A stretch of DNA of 64,000 nt from Rhodobiaceae bacterium (GTDB lineage Bacteria; Pseudomonadota; Alphaproteobacteria; Parvibaculales; Parvibaculaceae): positions 1 through 64,000 of the forward strand of contig JAAWWE010000011.1 in NCBI GenBank assembly GCA_021404525.1, read 5' to 3'. Position 1 is the first letter of the stretch. Every line of letters starts with the position of its first letter. Position numbers and translations under genes: made by a program. Below the pieces are notes generated by a model. That model worked only from the letters and a program-made list of their open reading frames with translations, did not search any database and was not told the origin of the DNA. Positions 8,078 through 17,156 of the stretch are shown piece by piece.

Positions 8078-9349
8078 TTAAACGCGGATCGTCAGTCCGT
8101 CCGACAGGGACTGACGGTAAGCCCGCCAGGCTGGGAACGCGGCGAGGGCCGCCGCGAAGCCTATCACAGCACCCACAGTTATAAGATCAAATGAGGTAAC
8201 ACTTGGACCACCGACAAAAACGCCCGTTGCGTCGACAATTAGGGGCCCCGCCACCGCCAGAAGAACCTGCACCAGACAAAGCCCCAACAGGGCGCCGGCG
8301 CTCGCCAGAAACGCAGATTCGCTGACAAGCAACAAGGCGACATGCCCCGCACCTGCCCCGACCGACCGCAAGATCGCCATCTCTCGGCGACGCTCGTTAA
8401 GGCTCGTCAGAACATTTGTCATGAGGCCCAATAGCCCGGTCAAAATCACAAACGTCGAAATCGCACTAAGCGCGGTTTCAGCGACGCCGACAACATCCCA
8501 AAGTTGGGTCAAAGCAACGCCTGGGATGATCGCCATCAGCGCTTCTTGCCTATAGGTGTTGATATCCCGCTGAAGCGTAAGGATCGCAATCCGGCTCTTC
8601 AGGCCCAAAAACACCGCTGTGACCGATGTTGGCTCGAGATCTGCAGCACGAACGTCTTCAGCACTGGGCGCACGACTCCCGACAGGCGCCGCCCCACCCG
8701 ACCACCCCAGATGAATGGCCTCGATACCTTCCAGTTTCACATGCAGTGTCCGGTCAATAGGCGTGCCCGTTCGCTCTAGAATACCGACAACGCGAAACGG
8801 CAGATTGTCATGTTTGGCGAAACTTACGGAGCCAATGCCGTGGGCGATGACAATTTCCTCACCAAGCCCGTAGGTAAGCTCTGAGGCCACATCCGATCCC
8901 AACACAACATCGAAGATATCTTCGAACCGTTTACCTGTCGCAAATTGCAGGGTCTGTTTGTCGCCGGTCTTATAGTGATCAAAATAGGCATCTGTTGTAC
9001 CCATCACACGAAACCCACGATGACTGTCGCCAAGAGAAATAGGTACTGCCCAGGCCACTTCCGGCCGCGCCGCAATATCCTCATAGCTTTCCCAGGTCAC
9101 ATTGTTAGTCGCGTCTCCAATCCGGAACACCGAGTAGAGCAAGAGGTTGAGTGCTCCACTCCGCGCACCAACAATCAGATCCGTTCCCGAGACTGTGTTA
9201 GAAAACCCTGTCTGCGCGCCAGAACGGATTTTTTCAACGCCCAGAAACAAGGTAACGCTCAGCGCAATCGAAAAGACCGTGAGCAGTGCCGTGACGCGCC
9301 GATTCACCACACTTCGAAACGCGATCAAAAGGAGAGCTGACAATGGCAT
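8078..9349 (-). CDS. ABC transporter permease, FtsX/MacB family
   Basis: A 423-residue protein with one N-terminal transmembrane helix, a periplasmic MacB-core-like domain of about 230 residues, and three C-terminal helices. This is the standard FtsX layout. The cytoplasmic coupling region LTSLNERRREMAILRSVGA precedes the second helix, as in LolC/E and MacB. It pairs with the ATPase encoded immediately upstream; stop and start share one base (TGATG). Proteins of this class usually transmit force to the periplasm rather than form an import channel. The adjacent DUF2796 and DUF3299 proteins point to zinc or metalloprotein handling (inference). Confidence 0.9.
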   Translation of the reverse strand: MPLSALLLIAFRSVVNRRVTALLTVFSIALSVTLFLGVEKIRSGAQTGFSNTVSGTDLIVGARSGALNLLLYSVFRIGDATNNVTWESYEDIAARPEVAWAVPISLGDSHRGFRVMGTTDAYFDHYKTGDKQTLQFATGKRFEDIFDVVLGSDVASELTYGLGEEIVIAHGIGSVSFAKHDNLPFRVVGILERTGTPIDRTLHVKLEGIEAIHLGWSGGAAPVGSRAPSAEDVRAADLEPTSVTAVFLGLKSRIAILTLQRDINTYRQEALMAIIPGVALTQLWDVVGVAETALSAISTFVILTGLLGLMTNVLTSLNERRREMAILRSVGAGAGHVALLLVSESAFLASAGALLGLCLVQVLLAVAGPLIVDATGVFVGGPSVTSFDLITVGAVIGFAAALAAFPAWRAYRQSLSDGLTIRV

Positions 9350-10086
9350 CAGACAACCCCCTTCATGTCAGCCCGGTTGATCTCGCCAAGAGCGACCGTC
9401 TGATCGAAATTTTGCGCCAACGACAAATCGTGGCTCACAAAGATCAATGTAGCACCGCTCGTGGCACACTCCGCTGACAGCAGATCAATGAATACATTCC
9501 GGTGATCGGCGTCCAATGCTGACGTCGGTTCATCCGCGATAATGAGTTCCGGTTGCCCGATCAAGGCGCGGGCAACGGCCACCCGCTGTTGTTGCCCCAC
9601 GCTCAGATCCGTCACCGGGCGCGTCATTGCTTCATCAGGCAGTCCAAGGTTCCTAAGAAGCCGGTCGGTTTCAGCGCTGACGCCGCCTGCCTCCTCCGCC
9701 CGGTTGGATCGCACCTTTGAAAAACGACAGGACAAGGCGACGTTATCAGCTACTGAGAGGTAAGGAAGGAGATTGAACATCTGAAAAATGATGCCGAGAT
9801 GATCCGCCCTAAACCGATCGCGCGCGCGGCCACCAAGACCTGCAAGATTGTGCCCCAGAACAGTTAGATCGCCTGCGTCTGGCAGCAATACACCTCCAAA
9901 CAGGCCGAGCAATGTGCTCTTGCCACTACCGCTGGGCCCATGGAGAAAGACACGCTCTCCCCGTTTAATTTCCAGGTCAGCAATGTCGAGCAGAGGCGCT
10001 CCCCCATCCCAAGAAAACATGAGGTCTTTCATGACCACCGCTGCCTCGGTCGGACTGGGAACCACCTCTGCCTGACTATTCGCCAT
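9349..10086 (-). CDS. ABC transporter ATP-binding protein, LolD/MacB type
   Basis: A 245-residue ATPase with Walker A (GPSGSGKST), Q-loop (FQMFNLLPYLSV), signature motif (LSVGQQQRVAVARAL), Walker B (LIIADEPTSALD) and H-loop (FVSHD) all intact. The LSxGQQQRV signature and DEPTSALD are typical of the LolD/MacB/FtsE group. The gene abuts the DUF2796 gene (zero gap) and overlaps the permease gene by one base, so the two products should form one complex. It energises the cluster's periplasmic activity. Confidence 0.93.
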   Translation of the reverse strand: MANSQAEVVPSPTEAAVVMKDLMFSWDGGAPLLDIADLEIKRGERVFLHGPSGSGKSTLLGLFGGVLLPDAGDLTVLGHNLAGLGGRARDRFRADHLGIIFQMFNLLPYLSVADNVALSCRFSKVRSNRAEEAGGVSAETDRLLRNLGLPDEAMTRPVTDLSVGQQQRVAVARALIGQPELIIADEPTSALDADHRNVFIDLLSAECATSGATLIFVSHDLSLAQNFDQTVALGEINRADMKGVV

Positions 10087-10785
10087 CTATTTGACCTCAA
10101 ACACCGCTTTCTCTGCGGTGAGCTCGACAGACTTTTGATGATCGCCACTGAGGAAAACAGTCTCGATTTCCTCGATCCCGGGCCATTGCTCAAAAAACGC
10201 GACGGAGACACCTGAGAGTTGATCTGGCGTTGCGCATTCGAAAGTATATTTCACCTCGAACTCCGCATGAGCATCTTCACCTTCGTGCGCGTCTTCATGA
10301 TGTTCATGTTCGTCATCATGGTGCTCATCTTCATGGTGCTCATCTTCGTGGTGCTCGTCATGATGAGCTTCAGCGAGGAGCCCTTCAGCCTCAACATCGG
10401 CCTCGGCAAGCGTACACCCTGCCCCTTCAACCTGTATCAGAGCGGAACCCATCTTCAGTTTTTCTATTGCAGCCTTAACCGCGGCAATTTCGTCGGCTTC
10501 TTTTGCTTCATGCTCGAACCCGACAATATTGGCACCCGGCGACTTGAACTCCACGGCCAACTGATTTCCATCTAGGGCAAAAGCGAGTTCTGCAGCCCCA
10601 TGTACATGGGACTCTGCATGACGTTTCTCATCATCATGGTCGTGGTCATGGTGGCCATGCGAAGCAGCAAGAGCCGGCGCACCAAGGAGACAAGCACCAA
10701 GAGCTGTAACAAGGGTGCCAGGATAGATTTTTGGACGCTTGATTCCGCGTCCCATTTTCAAAACGATAGTCATTCTTTTCTCCAC
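10087..10785 (-). CDS. ZrgA-type DUF2796 zinc-binding protein with His/Asp/Glu-rich arm
   Basis: A 232-residue exported protein with a signal segment (about residues 20-41, ending LAASHG). A first histidine cluster (HGHHDHDHDDEKRH) follows, then the DUF2796 domain (HVHGAAELAFALDG), a second long His/Glu/Asp arm (about residues 140-172), and the C-terminal half of the domain. ZrgA of Vibrio cholerae has this plan and takes part in zinc uptake. The arms probably chelate Zn2+ in the periplasm. Codons in the arm are repetitive GAT/CAT/GAA, giving a low-complexity DNA tract at 10276-10372. I did not find a convincing Zur box upstream. Confidence 0.87.
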   Translation of the reverse strand: MEKRMTIVLKMGRGIKRPKIYPGTLVTALGACLLGAPALAASHGHHDHDHDDEKRHAESHVHGAAELAFALDGNQLAVEFKSPGANIVGFEHEAKEADEIAAVKAAIEKLKMGSALIQVEGAGCTLAEADVEAEGLLAEAHHDEHHEDEHHEDEHHDDEHEHHEDAHEGEDAHAEFEVKYTFECATPDQLSGVSVAFFEQWPGIEEIETVFLSGDHQKSVELTAEKAVFEVK

Positions 10786-10812
10786 TTGCCCTCAAAGGGC
10801 GCTGATTAAAAT

Positions 10813-11217
10813 TCAGGACGAGAGAAAAGATGGGGGTCCTCTGGCAACGGCTTTCTGCCACTCTGCACCATGGAGCGCATCACGACCGGATTGATCAACA
10901 CCCGAGTCAAACGCCCATTCAATGCCTACCATGACAGGAACAAAGGCAAGCTTGTCCAACTTGTCGCAATACATATCAAGGTCGCAAAAGCGGTCCGGCG
11001 ACCGTTCGTTTGAACGATCTGATGTGTCATACCCAAAAACATCCAGGACCGGCGTGTCAAAAGCGATCAGAGTTTTGGGAGCATGGCTGTGGGCGGCAAA
11101 ACCATAAGTCGCCCCGTGATAGAGGGACGCGATTTGAAGCCCCACAAACAGGAGGGCCAATCCGATGGAAAACGGTCTCGACACAGAAAGCCTACGATAA
11201 GAAACGAACCCGCGCAT
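10813..11217 (-). CDS. Small exported or membrane protein heading the zinc-linked cluster
   Basis: A 134-residue protein with one N-terminal hydrophobic segment (about residues 15-35), read as a signal anchor or signal peptide. The rest is soluble and contains FAAHSHAPKT, a Cys-containing CDLDMYCDKL segment and a Gly/Pro end. I do not recognise the family; it is loosely reminiscent of DUF2946-like small metal-responsive proteins. It ends 27 bases before the DUF2796 gene on the same strand, so it is probably the first gene of that operon. The ribosome site is weak (GAGTT). Confidence 0.6.
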   Translation of the reverse strand: MRGFVSYRRLSVSRPFSIGLALLFVGLQIASLYHGATYGFAAHSHAPKTLIAFDTPVLDVFGYDTSDRSNERSPDRFCDLDMYCDKLDKLAFVPVMVGIEWAFDSGVDQSGRDALHGAEWQKAVARGPPSFLSS

Positions 11218-11247
11218 TGAACTCGAAAAACCGCTGAAAAGCTAGCC

Positions 11248-11874
11248 TTATCCTTCAGGCCAGGCTGTTCTGCGTGCACTTTCCCTGCTTGCCAGAAAGG
11301 ACATCCATCGGGTCACGTTCGGGGAATGATGAAGCATTACCTTCCCCTCCTCTGTATGAGCAACTGCCATCCAGGTACAGAACAGATAAATATCAGCAAG
11401 AGTTAAGCGCTCTGATGCAACAAAGGCACGGTCTGCCAGTCCGGCTTCAAGGAGCCCAAGTTGATATTGGATGGTTGGGAGCGACTTCTGGACTCGGGAC
11501 TCGTCGACCGGTCGCCCCATCATGGGCGCAACAAGCCGGGGCATCACCAAGCCAAACTCAGTTGTCGGGAACATGTAGGCCTGAACAAAACTCATCCATT
11601 TTGTCATCTCTGCACGCTCTAGCGGATCCTCCGGTACAAGCGCAGGGCCATCATAGGCATCATCCAAATATCGACAGATCGCATCGCTTTCGATGAGCAA
11701 ATGCCCATTCACCTCCACAGCTGGCGTTTTTCCGAAAGGGTGACGAGAAATATGCTCCGCAGACGAGGAATCTGTTGGAACCAATGACCAGTCGATCCCC
11801 TTCTCAATCGCCACCATCGCGACGATCCGCCCAAAGGTCGAGACTTCCGCCGCATAAATCGTAATCTCAGACAA
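11248..11874 (-). CDS. Glutathione S-transferase family protein
   Basis: A 208-residue two-domain GST. The N-terminal thioredoxin-like domain has FGKTPAVEV with the cis-Pro and an LIESDAICRYLDD segment for gamma-glutamyl binding. The helical C-terminal domain has the LTLADIYLF N-capping-box region. The start is taken as TTG 11874, because AAAGGGGC lies nine bases upstream and the conserved fold begins with ITIYAAE. The ATG at 11940 would run through the start of the divergent gene. Substrate unknown. It sits 30 bases upstream of the zinc-linked operon and may be transcribed with it. Confidence 0.85.
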   Translation of the reverse strand: MSEITIYAAEVSTFGRIVAMVAIEKGIDWSLVPTDSSSAEHISRHPFGKTPAVEVNGHLLIESDAICRYLDDAYDGPALVPEDPLERAEMTKWMSFVQAYMFPTTEFGLVMPRLVAPMMGRPVDESRVQKSLPTIQYQLGLLEAGLADRAFVASERLTLADIYLFCTWMAVAHTEEGKVMLHHSPNVTRWMSFLASRESARRTAWPEG

Positions 11875-11955
11875 GTTAAGCCCCTTTGTTTCTGCCGGTT
11901 TTGAAACATGGACCAAAACCCGTCTATCCTGAAGGTCCAAACCGGGAGGAAGAAC

Positions 11956-13002
11956 ATGACCACAATTGGCGGACTGCCACTCATCACCCTGTCAGGCGGA
12001 CCCGCTGAGCGCGGCGAACAACACGGCGCGGCGCTGAAAGACCGCATCCAGGGCATGGTCGACGTGTACGGGACTTTCTTTGGACGCTCTGAAAGCGACG
12101 TCTTCGATATCGCCGAGCACTTCAAAAAGGTGATCAATAATTTCGAACCAGACTATGGAACGGAGATTGAAGCAATTGCAGGCGCGGCTTCTGTAAATCC
12201 TCTCTGGATCTATGCGCTGAACGCAAGAAGCGAATTTCTGTCTTTCGTCCCCGCGACTGAGTGCACGGTCATGCATTTCGCGGGCACACCAATCCTCGGC
12301 CAGAATTGGGACTGGGAAGAACGCCTCGAACCCCTCATCACCCTTGCCAGAATTGAACGAACAGATGGCCCATCCATCCTCATGATGACGGAGCCGGGCA
12401 TTCTCGGGAAGATTGGACTGAACAATGCGGGCGTTGGTGTCTGCTTCAATTTCCTCCACATCAACCGCCCCACCAATGGCGTACCGATACACATTCTGCT
12501 ACGCGCAATCCTTGAATGTTCGTCCATCGACGCTGTCCGAAAAACAATCAGCCGGGCGGGAACAGGACGGTCAGCCAATATTTTGGTGGCTGACGAGAGC
12601 GGCGCCCGATTTGATATGGAGTTTGCCGCAACGGAGCAAATTGAAGTGGATGATCCCGGCGACGTCATTGCCCACACCAACCACTACCTGGATCCGGACA
12701 TGTTCTCGATGCCGCATGTCTTAGAGAACTCGACCCTCCGGCTCAACCGTGCCTACGCGCTCGCGCAACACCATAAAACGCGAGACCGCGAAACCATGGT
12801 TCGCATGCTTTCAGACACGGAAAACCCAGGCAATGCCATCTGTCAAACCTATCGCCCCCGTGAACCACTGGGCAACATGGGAACCGTCTGCACCCTCACC
12901 ATGGACCTGGCGGCACGCAACATGGACATCCGACTAGGAAATGATGCAACCGGCACCCTGAACCGCGTCGACCTTCACCCCCAGCGTGCAGCGGCGGAAT
13001 AG
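11956..13002 (+). CDS. C45-family autoproteolytic acyltransferase/amidohydrolase
   Basis: A 348-residue Ntn-hydrolase of the acyl-CoA:6-aminopenicillanic-acid acyltransferase family. Cys103 in ATECTVMHF is the expected self-cleavage site and N-terminal nucleophile, followed by LGQNWDWEE as in that family. An SGG-AERGEQHGAAL start is also typical. Bacterial members hydrolyse N-acyl amides or transfer acyl groups; the substrate here is unknown. The start at 11956 is set by GGGAGGAAG just upstream; an earlier in-frame ATG at 11908 lacks a site. The gene stands alone, divergent from the glutathione transferase. Confidence 0.87.
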   Translation: MTTIGGLPLITLSGGPAERGEQHGAALKDRIQGMVDVYGTFFGRSESDVFDIAEHFKKVINNFEPDYGTEIEAIAGAASVNPLWIYALNARSEFLSFVPATECTVMHFAGTPILGQNWDWEERLEPLITLARIERTDGPSILMMTEPGILGKIGLNNAGVGVCFNFLHINRPTNGVPIHILLRAILECSSIDAVRKTISRAGTGRSANILVADESGARFDMEFAATEQIEVDDPGDVIAHTNHYLDPDMFSMPHVLENSTLRLNRAYALAQHHKTRDRETMVRMLSDTENPGNAICQTYRPREPLGNMGTVCTLTMDLAARNMDIRLGNDATGTLNRVDLHPQRAAAE

Positions 13003-13233
13003 CCTGAATCCAGCTGGGAACACCGAACCAATATACCCTGATCCTGTTAATCTCATCGGCCAGCATATAGCTTTGCCTGTCGCTTGTGATCGAACAGGAA
13101 TTTCGACAGCCCAGTGGTGGTCCTCGCGATGGCCTAAGACCATCACACCGGATAACCCACCTGTGAGGGACCTTGAATTGCCGCTCTAGGTCCCCTCATC
13201 CATCCTCGTGACAAATGAGACAGTCTCGGGTGG

Positions 13234-13899
13234 ATGATGAACCAACGTCTAAGAATTGCAGGGTGCCTTTCGCTTCTTCTTGTAAGTTCCGCGCAGGCCG
13301 ACAGCCTGAGCTTGTCTGACGACAGATGGGAGACCATTGGAGTCCCTGGCGAAGCCGAAACACAATTTGAGATCAAACCGGACGGTTCGCTCCATGTGGT
13401 CTCTGAGGACTCCGTCGCATTCAGATACAGAGAACTCGACATCTCTGGCCAAACCCTCACCTGGCGTTGGCGGGTCGACGCGATGGGCCCTGCCAGCGAC
13501 CCCATGCAAGTCGGCGCAGACGACCGCGCAATTGCGGTACACCTTTGGTTTCCAGAACAGGACGATCAAGACTCTCTCTTTGGTGGCCTGGCAGAGCTGT
13601 TTGGCTATCCCCAGGTTGGCAATGCCCTGACCTACACATGGGGCGGATCTGCCTCCGAGCCTCGGATCATGCCCAATCCCCACCTGGCAGAGGGACAAGG
13701 CGCCCTGATCGTCCTTCAGACGAAACCAAGTGCGCCTGGCGAATGGTCTCAGGAAACCATCGACTTCCGGCAAGACTTTCGCAAGGCATTTGGGAAAGAA
13801 GCGCCCCCGCCTAGTCACATCGCTATCTCAGGTGACAGCGACGATCTCGGCGGCTACAGGGCCGGCCGCATTGCAGACCTGAGGTTCATCAATGACTGA
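13234..13899 (+). CDS. Secreted DUF3047 protein
   Basis: A 221-residue protein with a signal peptide (cleavage near residue 23, after SSAQA) and one DUF3047 domain. The diagnostic segments are LTWRWRVD, DDRAIAVHLWF, LTYTWGG and HIAISGDSDDLGGYRAGRIADL. The fold resembles carbohydrate-binding beta-sandwich domains; no enzymatic residues are evident. The gene overlaps the following glycosyltransferase gene by eight bases, so the two are cotranscribed. ATG at 13234 or 13237 are both possible. Confidence 0.85.
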   Translation: MMNQRLRIAGCLSLLLVSSAQADSLSLSDDRWETIGVPGEAETQFEIKPDGSLHVVSEDSVAFRYRELDISGQTLTWRWRVDAMGPASDPMQVGADDRAIAVHLWFPEQDDQDSLFGGLAELFGYPQVGNALTYTWGGSASEPRIMPNPHLAEGQGALIVLQTKPSAPGEWSQETIDFRQDFRKAFGKEAPPPSHIAISGDSDDLGGYRAGRIADLRFIND

Positions 13900-14611
13900 G
13901 CGCTTCAACCACACCTACTCTGTCATCATCCCGACCTTGAATGAAGCGCATCAGATAGGGGACCGGGTCGCACACGTTCGCCATCTCAACAAAGAGGCCG
14001 AGATCATCGTGGTCGATAGCGCGAGCACGGACAACACCGTTGAACTGGCCAAAGCCGCGGGAGCCAGTGTCTACCTGTCGCCCGAGCCGGGCCGTGGCCA
14101 ACAATTGAAGGTGGGCGGTGAGCGTGCGAACGGAGACATTCTCATCTTCCTTCACGCCGACACGCGCCTGCCAGAAAACGCGTTCCTTGCCATGGACAAG
14201 GAGCTTTCAGATAGCGCAATAATCGGCGGCAATTTCAGAGTGCTGTTTGACGGAGAAAGCGACTTCGCAACCTGGCTGAATGATTTCTACGCCTGGTTCC
14301 GAAGCAAGGGCCTCTACTACGGTGACTCCGTCATCTTTCTCAGGCGCACAGTCTATCAGGATCTTGGCGGCATCATGCCCTACACCGTCATGGAAGATTT
14401 CGACCTGAGCCGCAAAATGGAGCGAAGGGGTGGCACCATCTGCATCGAAGAAGAGCCGGTCCTTACCTCATCAAGGCGCTTTAAGAACCGGCATCCTGTT
14501 GCGATCTTCACCGGGTGGTGCGTCCTGCACGCCCTCTATTATATCGGGCTGTCGACCCGCGCACTTGGATGGGTATATGACACAAAACGCCGACGCACCT
14601 CTGCCCGCTAA
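13892..14611 (+). CDS. GT2-family glycosyltransferase, TIGR04283 type
   Basis: A 239-residue GT-A glycosyltransferase. SVIIPTLNEA opens the domain, IIVVDSASTDNT and the metal-binding FLHADTRLP follow, and an acceptor-side VMEDFDLSRKMERRG is present. The overall match is to the rSAM/selenodomain-associated transferase 2 group (TIGR04283). One hydrophobic segment near the C-terminus may attach it to the membrane. It likely transfers a sugar to a lipid or small molecule; donor and acceptor are not deducible. The gene is translationally linked to DUF3047 by an overlap. Confidence 0.86.
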   Translation: MTERFNHTYSVIIPTLNEAHQIGDRVAHVRHLNKEAEIIVVDSASTDNTVELAKAAGASVYLSPEPGRGQQLKVGGERANGDILIFLHADTRLPENAFLAMDKELSDSAIIGGNFRVLFDGESDFATWLNDFYAWFRSKGLYYGDSVIFLRRTVYQDLGGIMPYTVMEDFDLSRKMERRGGTICIEEEPVLTSSRRFKNRHPVAIFTGWCVLHALYYIGLSTRALGWVYDTKRRRTSAR

Positions 14612-14626
14612 AAACCTACATACTTC

Positions 14627-15493
14627 TCAGCGAGCGTCGTTTAGCGACCAGTCATATGCTGCATCATCAAGCTTCCCAATCGAGCGAAGCTCTGAGGCGA
14701 GGTCATCGTCCGCATAGGCAAGCAGATGCGCCAACACATCCTCTTCCGACGTTCCGAAGTCTTCAAAGAACCAGTCATAAATACTGGAAACGGTGACCTT
14801 GCCCTCTGAGATAGATACGCCACGCGGACTGTTCACGTAGGAACGCGCGCCGGTCTCCAGAAGGCGCTCTACATTGTCCGCAGTAAAAGCTTCTGCCTGC
14901 AAATTGGGGCATCCGACGGATGCACAATTGACCGCATAATGGATCCGCGCATCGTTCCAGATCGGCCGCAGGATACGATGCTCAATATCATTGAGGGTCA
15001 AATCTTCGCCTTCAACGGAAACGAGTTCCTTCCCCCAAGGACCATCGGCAAACAGGCCGGGCGAGATATCAATCTCCCGAATGCTCTCCACCGGGTAGGC
15101 GTCAAGAACCACATCCACGGTCACTGCATTGTAGAGATTGATCCAGTATGCCTTTTGTGCTGGCCGTGAATAGTCACTTACAGGCAGAGCCGTTTGTTCC
15201 GCAATAAACTGCTTGAGCCTTTCCCTGTTCGCAGGCGACACGTCGCCATAAGCGAAGCGATTAAGCCCGTCTATGTCCTGAATCACATAAGCAGCGAGGA
15301 TGTCGTTCCAAGCAGAAACGTCCACTACCTCTACTCTTTGCGGATTATGCGCTTCCCAGCGGGACCAAAGATCTGAATCGGGGGCAAAATTCGCTTCAAA
15401 ACTTCGAAACCCACTCAAACTGACCAAAGCAATGCCAGCTGCGGCCAAGCGAATAAGCCCGGAAGACCGGGTACCTTGAGAGAATACGGACAT
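14627..15493 (-). CDS. DUF547 protein with N-terminal signal/anchor
   Basis: A 288-residue protein with a hydrophobic N-terminal segment (residues 13-28), then a DUF547 domain. Key segments are QKAYWINLYNAVTVDVVLD, SVEGEDLTLNDIEHRILRP and IHYAVNCASVGCPNLQ. The conserved Cys and His resemble a thiol hydrolase or transglutaminase-like centre, but activity has not been settled for the family. It converges on the glycosyltransferase with only 15 bases between the stops. A clear AGGTT-like ribosome site is present near 15500. Confidence 0.85.
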   Translation of the reverse strand: MSVFSQGTRSSGLIRLAAAGIALVSLSGFRSFEANFAPDSDLWSRWEAHNPQRVEVVDVSAWNDILAAYVIQDIDGLNRFAYGDVSPANRERLKQFIAEQTALPVSDYSRPAQKAYWINLYNAVTVDVVLDAYPVESIREIDISPGLFADGPWGKELVSVEGEDLTLNDIEHRILRPIWNDARIHYAVNCASVGCPNLQAEAFTADNVERLLETGARSYVNSPRGVSISEGKVTVSSIYDWFFEDFGTSEEDVLAHLLAYADDDLASELRSIGKLDDAAYDWSLNDAR

Positions 15494-15612
15494 AGATAAC
15501 CTCCAATATGATTGGAGGTAGAGTGCCGCGTCCCTCGATCAACTGGAAATCACATCCCAGCCAGACGCGTGTGAAGTGCGACAACATTGCGGTTCTGGCT
15601 ATTTTGGGGTCG

Positions 15613-16014
15613 CTAGGCCTTCGGCAGCAACTGGGACATCTCAATAAGCCGACTATCTTCCAGCGCGGCTGCGCGGATTGGCGCGATCATCAAATAGTCA
15701 GGGTCCCGCATCATATCGACAAACTGTCTGCGAGCCGGATATCGAACAAGCATCACCACATCCCAGTCTTCATCGCCAATAATGGAGTTGAGGCCTCTGC
15801 CCATCCAGATAGGCTCACCACCAAATCGGGGATGTAGCTTCGCAAAAGCCTGACCATAAACCTCGTAAGCCTCACGCCCTGTTTTTCCATCAACGCCAGC
15901 GCCTGCGGCAGCGACCTCTCGATACTTCAGAAGGTTGAGCATCACGACGGGTGCGTCGAGATCCCCTGCCGCCATAGATGCCAAAGCTTCTTCATCTTTA
16001 TCCACCTGACCCAT
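15613..16014 (-). CDS. DUF1330 family protein
   Basis: A 133-residue ferredoxin-like alpha/beta barrel protein. PVVMLNLLKYRE and DVVMLVRYPARRQFVDMMRDPDY match the DUF1330 family, related to dimeric EthD/ABM-like barrels. There are no catalytic residues of known role and no signal peptide. The gap to the DUF547 gene is 119 bases and no terminator is evident there. Function unknown. Confidence 0.82.
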   Translation of the reverse strand: MGQVDKDEEALASMAAGDLDAPVVMLNLLKYREVAAAGAGVDGKTGREAYEVYGQAFAKLHPRFGGEPIWMGRGLNSIIGDEDWDVVMLVRYPARRQFVDMMRDPDYLMIAPIRAAALEDSRLIEMSQLLPKA

Positions 16015-16191
16015 CTAGTCCCCAAATCTTATTGAATACCAATGATCTGACTATCCCTTTGCCAAGACGTCAAATCAACAGCGGCTCATTCACATGAACG
16101 TGCTTGGCCGCGATTTATGATTGCGAAGGTCCGCCAGCCCGATAAGCTCTGGCGAGAACCCACCCCCTTATCACCTGATCAGGAGTGCGCT

Positions 16192-17052
16192 ATGTGTGAT
16201 GAAGAAACCGTCAAGGACAATGAAGCCTATCTCTCGCGGCGACAGGTCACCCTTGCCGGCAGCGCAGCCATGATAATGGCGACCTTGCCACGGTCAGCCA
16301 ATGCCATGGACGTCACCGAGACGGATGTAACGATTACAACGCCCGACGGTGACGCAGATGCCTACTTCGTACATCCCTCGTCTGGATCACACCCAGGCAT
16401 CCTCATCTGGCCGGACATTTTAGGTCTGCGCCCGGCCTTCCAACAGATGGGCAAACGCCTGGCTGAAGCCGGTTATTCTGTCCTGGTGATCAACCCCTAC
16501 TACCGCGAAGCGACATCTCCCGTGGTTAGCGAAGGCGCAAGCTTTCAGGATGAGGAAACCCGCAACCACGTCTTGCCCATGGCACTGGCTCTCTCCGCGG
16601 AGACCGTCATCACCGATGCAAAGGCTTTTGTCAGCTTTCTGGATGCACAAACCGCAGTTGATAGCGCAAAACAGATAGGAACAACCGGCTACTGCATGGG
16701 CGGGCCTTTCACCATGATTACGGCAGCGACCCTCCCCGACCGCGTTGGCGCAGGTGCCTCGTTCCATGGAGGTCGTCTTGTCCTGGACACGCCCGACAGT
16801 CCACATCTGCTCGTTCCTCAGATGAAAGCCGATTTCCTCTTCGCCATTGCAGAAAACGATGATGAGAAACAACCGGAAGCGAAATCGGCACTTCGCGCAG
16901 CTTTCGACAATGCGGGCCTCAAAGCAGAAATTGAAGTCTATGAAGGCGCGCTCCATGGTTGGTGCCCACCTGACAGCCGCGTTTATAACGAGGCTCAAGC
17001 AGAGCGCGCCTGGGCCCGCATGCTTGTTTTGTTTCAGGGGGCCCTTGCATAA
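16192..17052 (+). CDS. Tat-exported dienelactone hydrolase family protein
   Basis: A 286-residue protein. The N-terminus carries a twin-arginine signal (S-R-R-Q-V-T-L, residues 15-21) followed by a hydrophobic stretch ending SANA, so it is exported folded. The body is dienelactone-hydrolase-like, with the Cys nucleophile in GYCMGG (Cys168) and a late histidine in GALHGW. Start 16192 has CAGGAG eight bases upstream; the longer frame from 16117 would bury the Tat signal. Expected substrates are cyclic enol-lactones or esters. Not part of a visible aromatic pathway cluster. Confidence 0.88.
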   Translation: MCDEETVKDNEAYLSRRQVTLAGSAAMIMATLPRSANAMDVTETDVTITTPDGDADAYFVHPSSGSHPGILIWPDILGLRPAFQQMGKRLAEAGYSVLVINPYYREATSPVVSEGASFQDEETRNHVLPMALALSAETVITDAKAFVSFLDAQTAVDSAKQIGTTGYCMGGPFTMITAATLPDRVGAGASFHGGRLVLDTPDSPHLLVPQMKADFLFAIAENDDEKQPEAKSALRAAFDNAGLKAEIEVYEGALHGWCPPDSRVYNEAQAERAWARMLVLFQGALA

Positions 17053-17156
17053 CCTGAGAAACCACCATGCCTTTTGACACCCATCAATGCGATTAGTGCC
17101 TCGGACGCTGCAAGCTGTCAAAGATGCGACGTAGTTGCTTCTACGGAGGTGATGAG

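Noticed and set aside
13003..13110. TPP-riboswitch-like stretch (ACCCTGATCCTGTTAAT) after the C45 gene
   Set aside because: Only the 3' half resembles the motif. The CUGAGA half and the upstream stem are not convincing, and no thiamine gene follows.
16420..17121. Minus-strand frame over the dienelactone hydrolase
   Set aside because: A shadow of a gene with a clear Tat signal and catalytic motif; no ribosome site.
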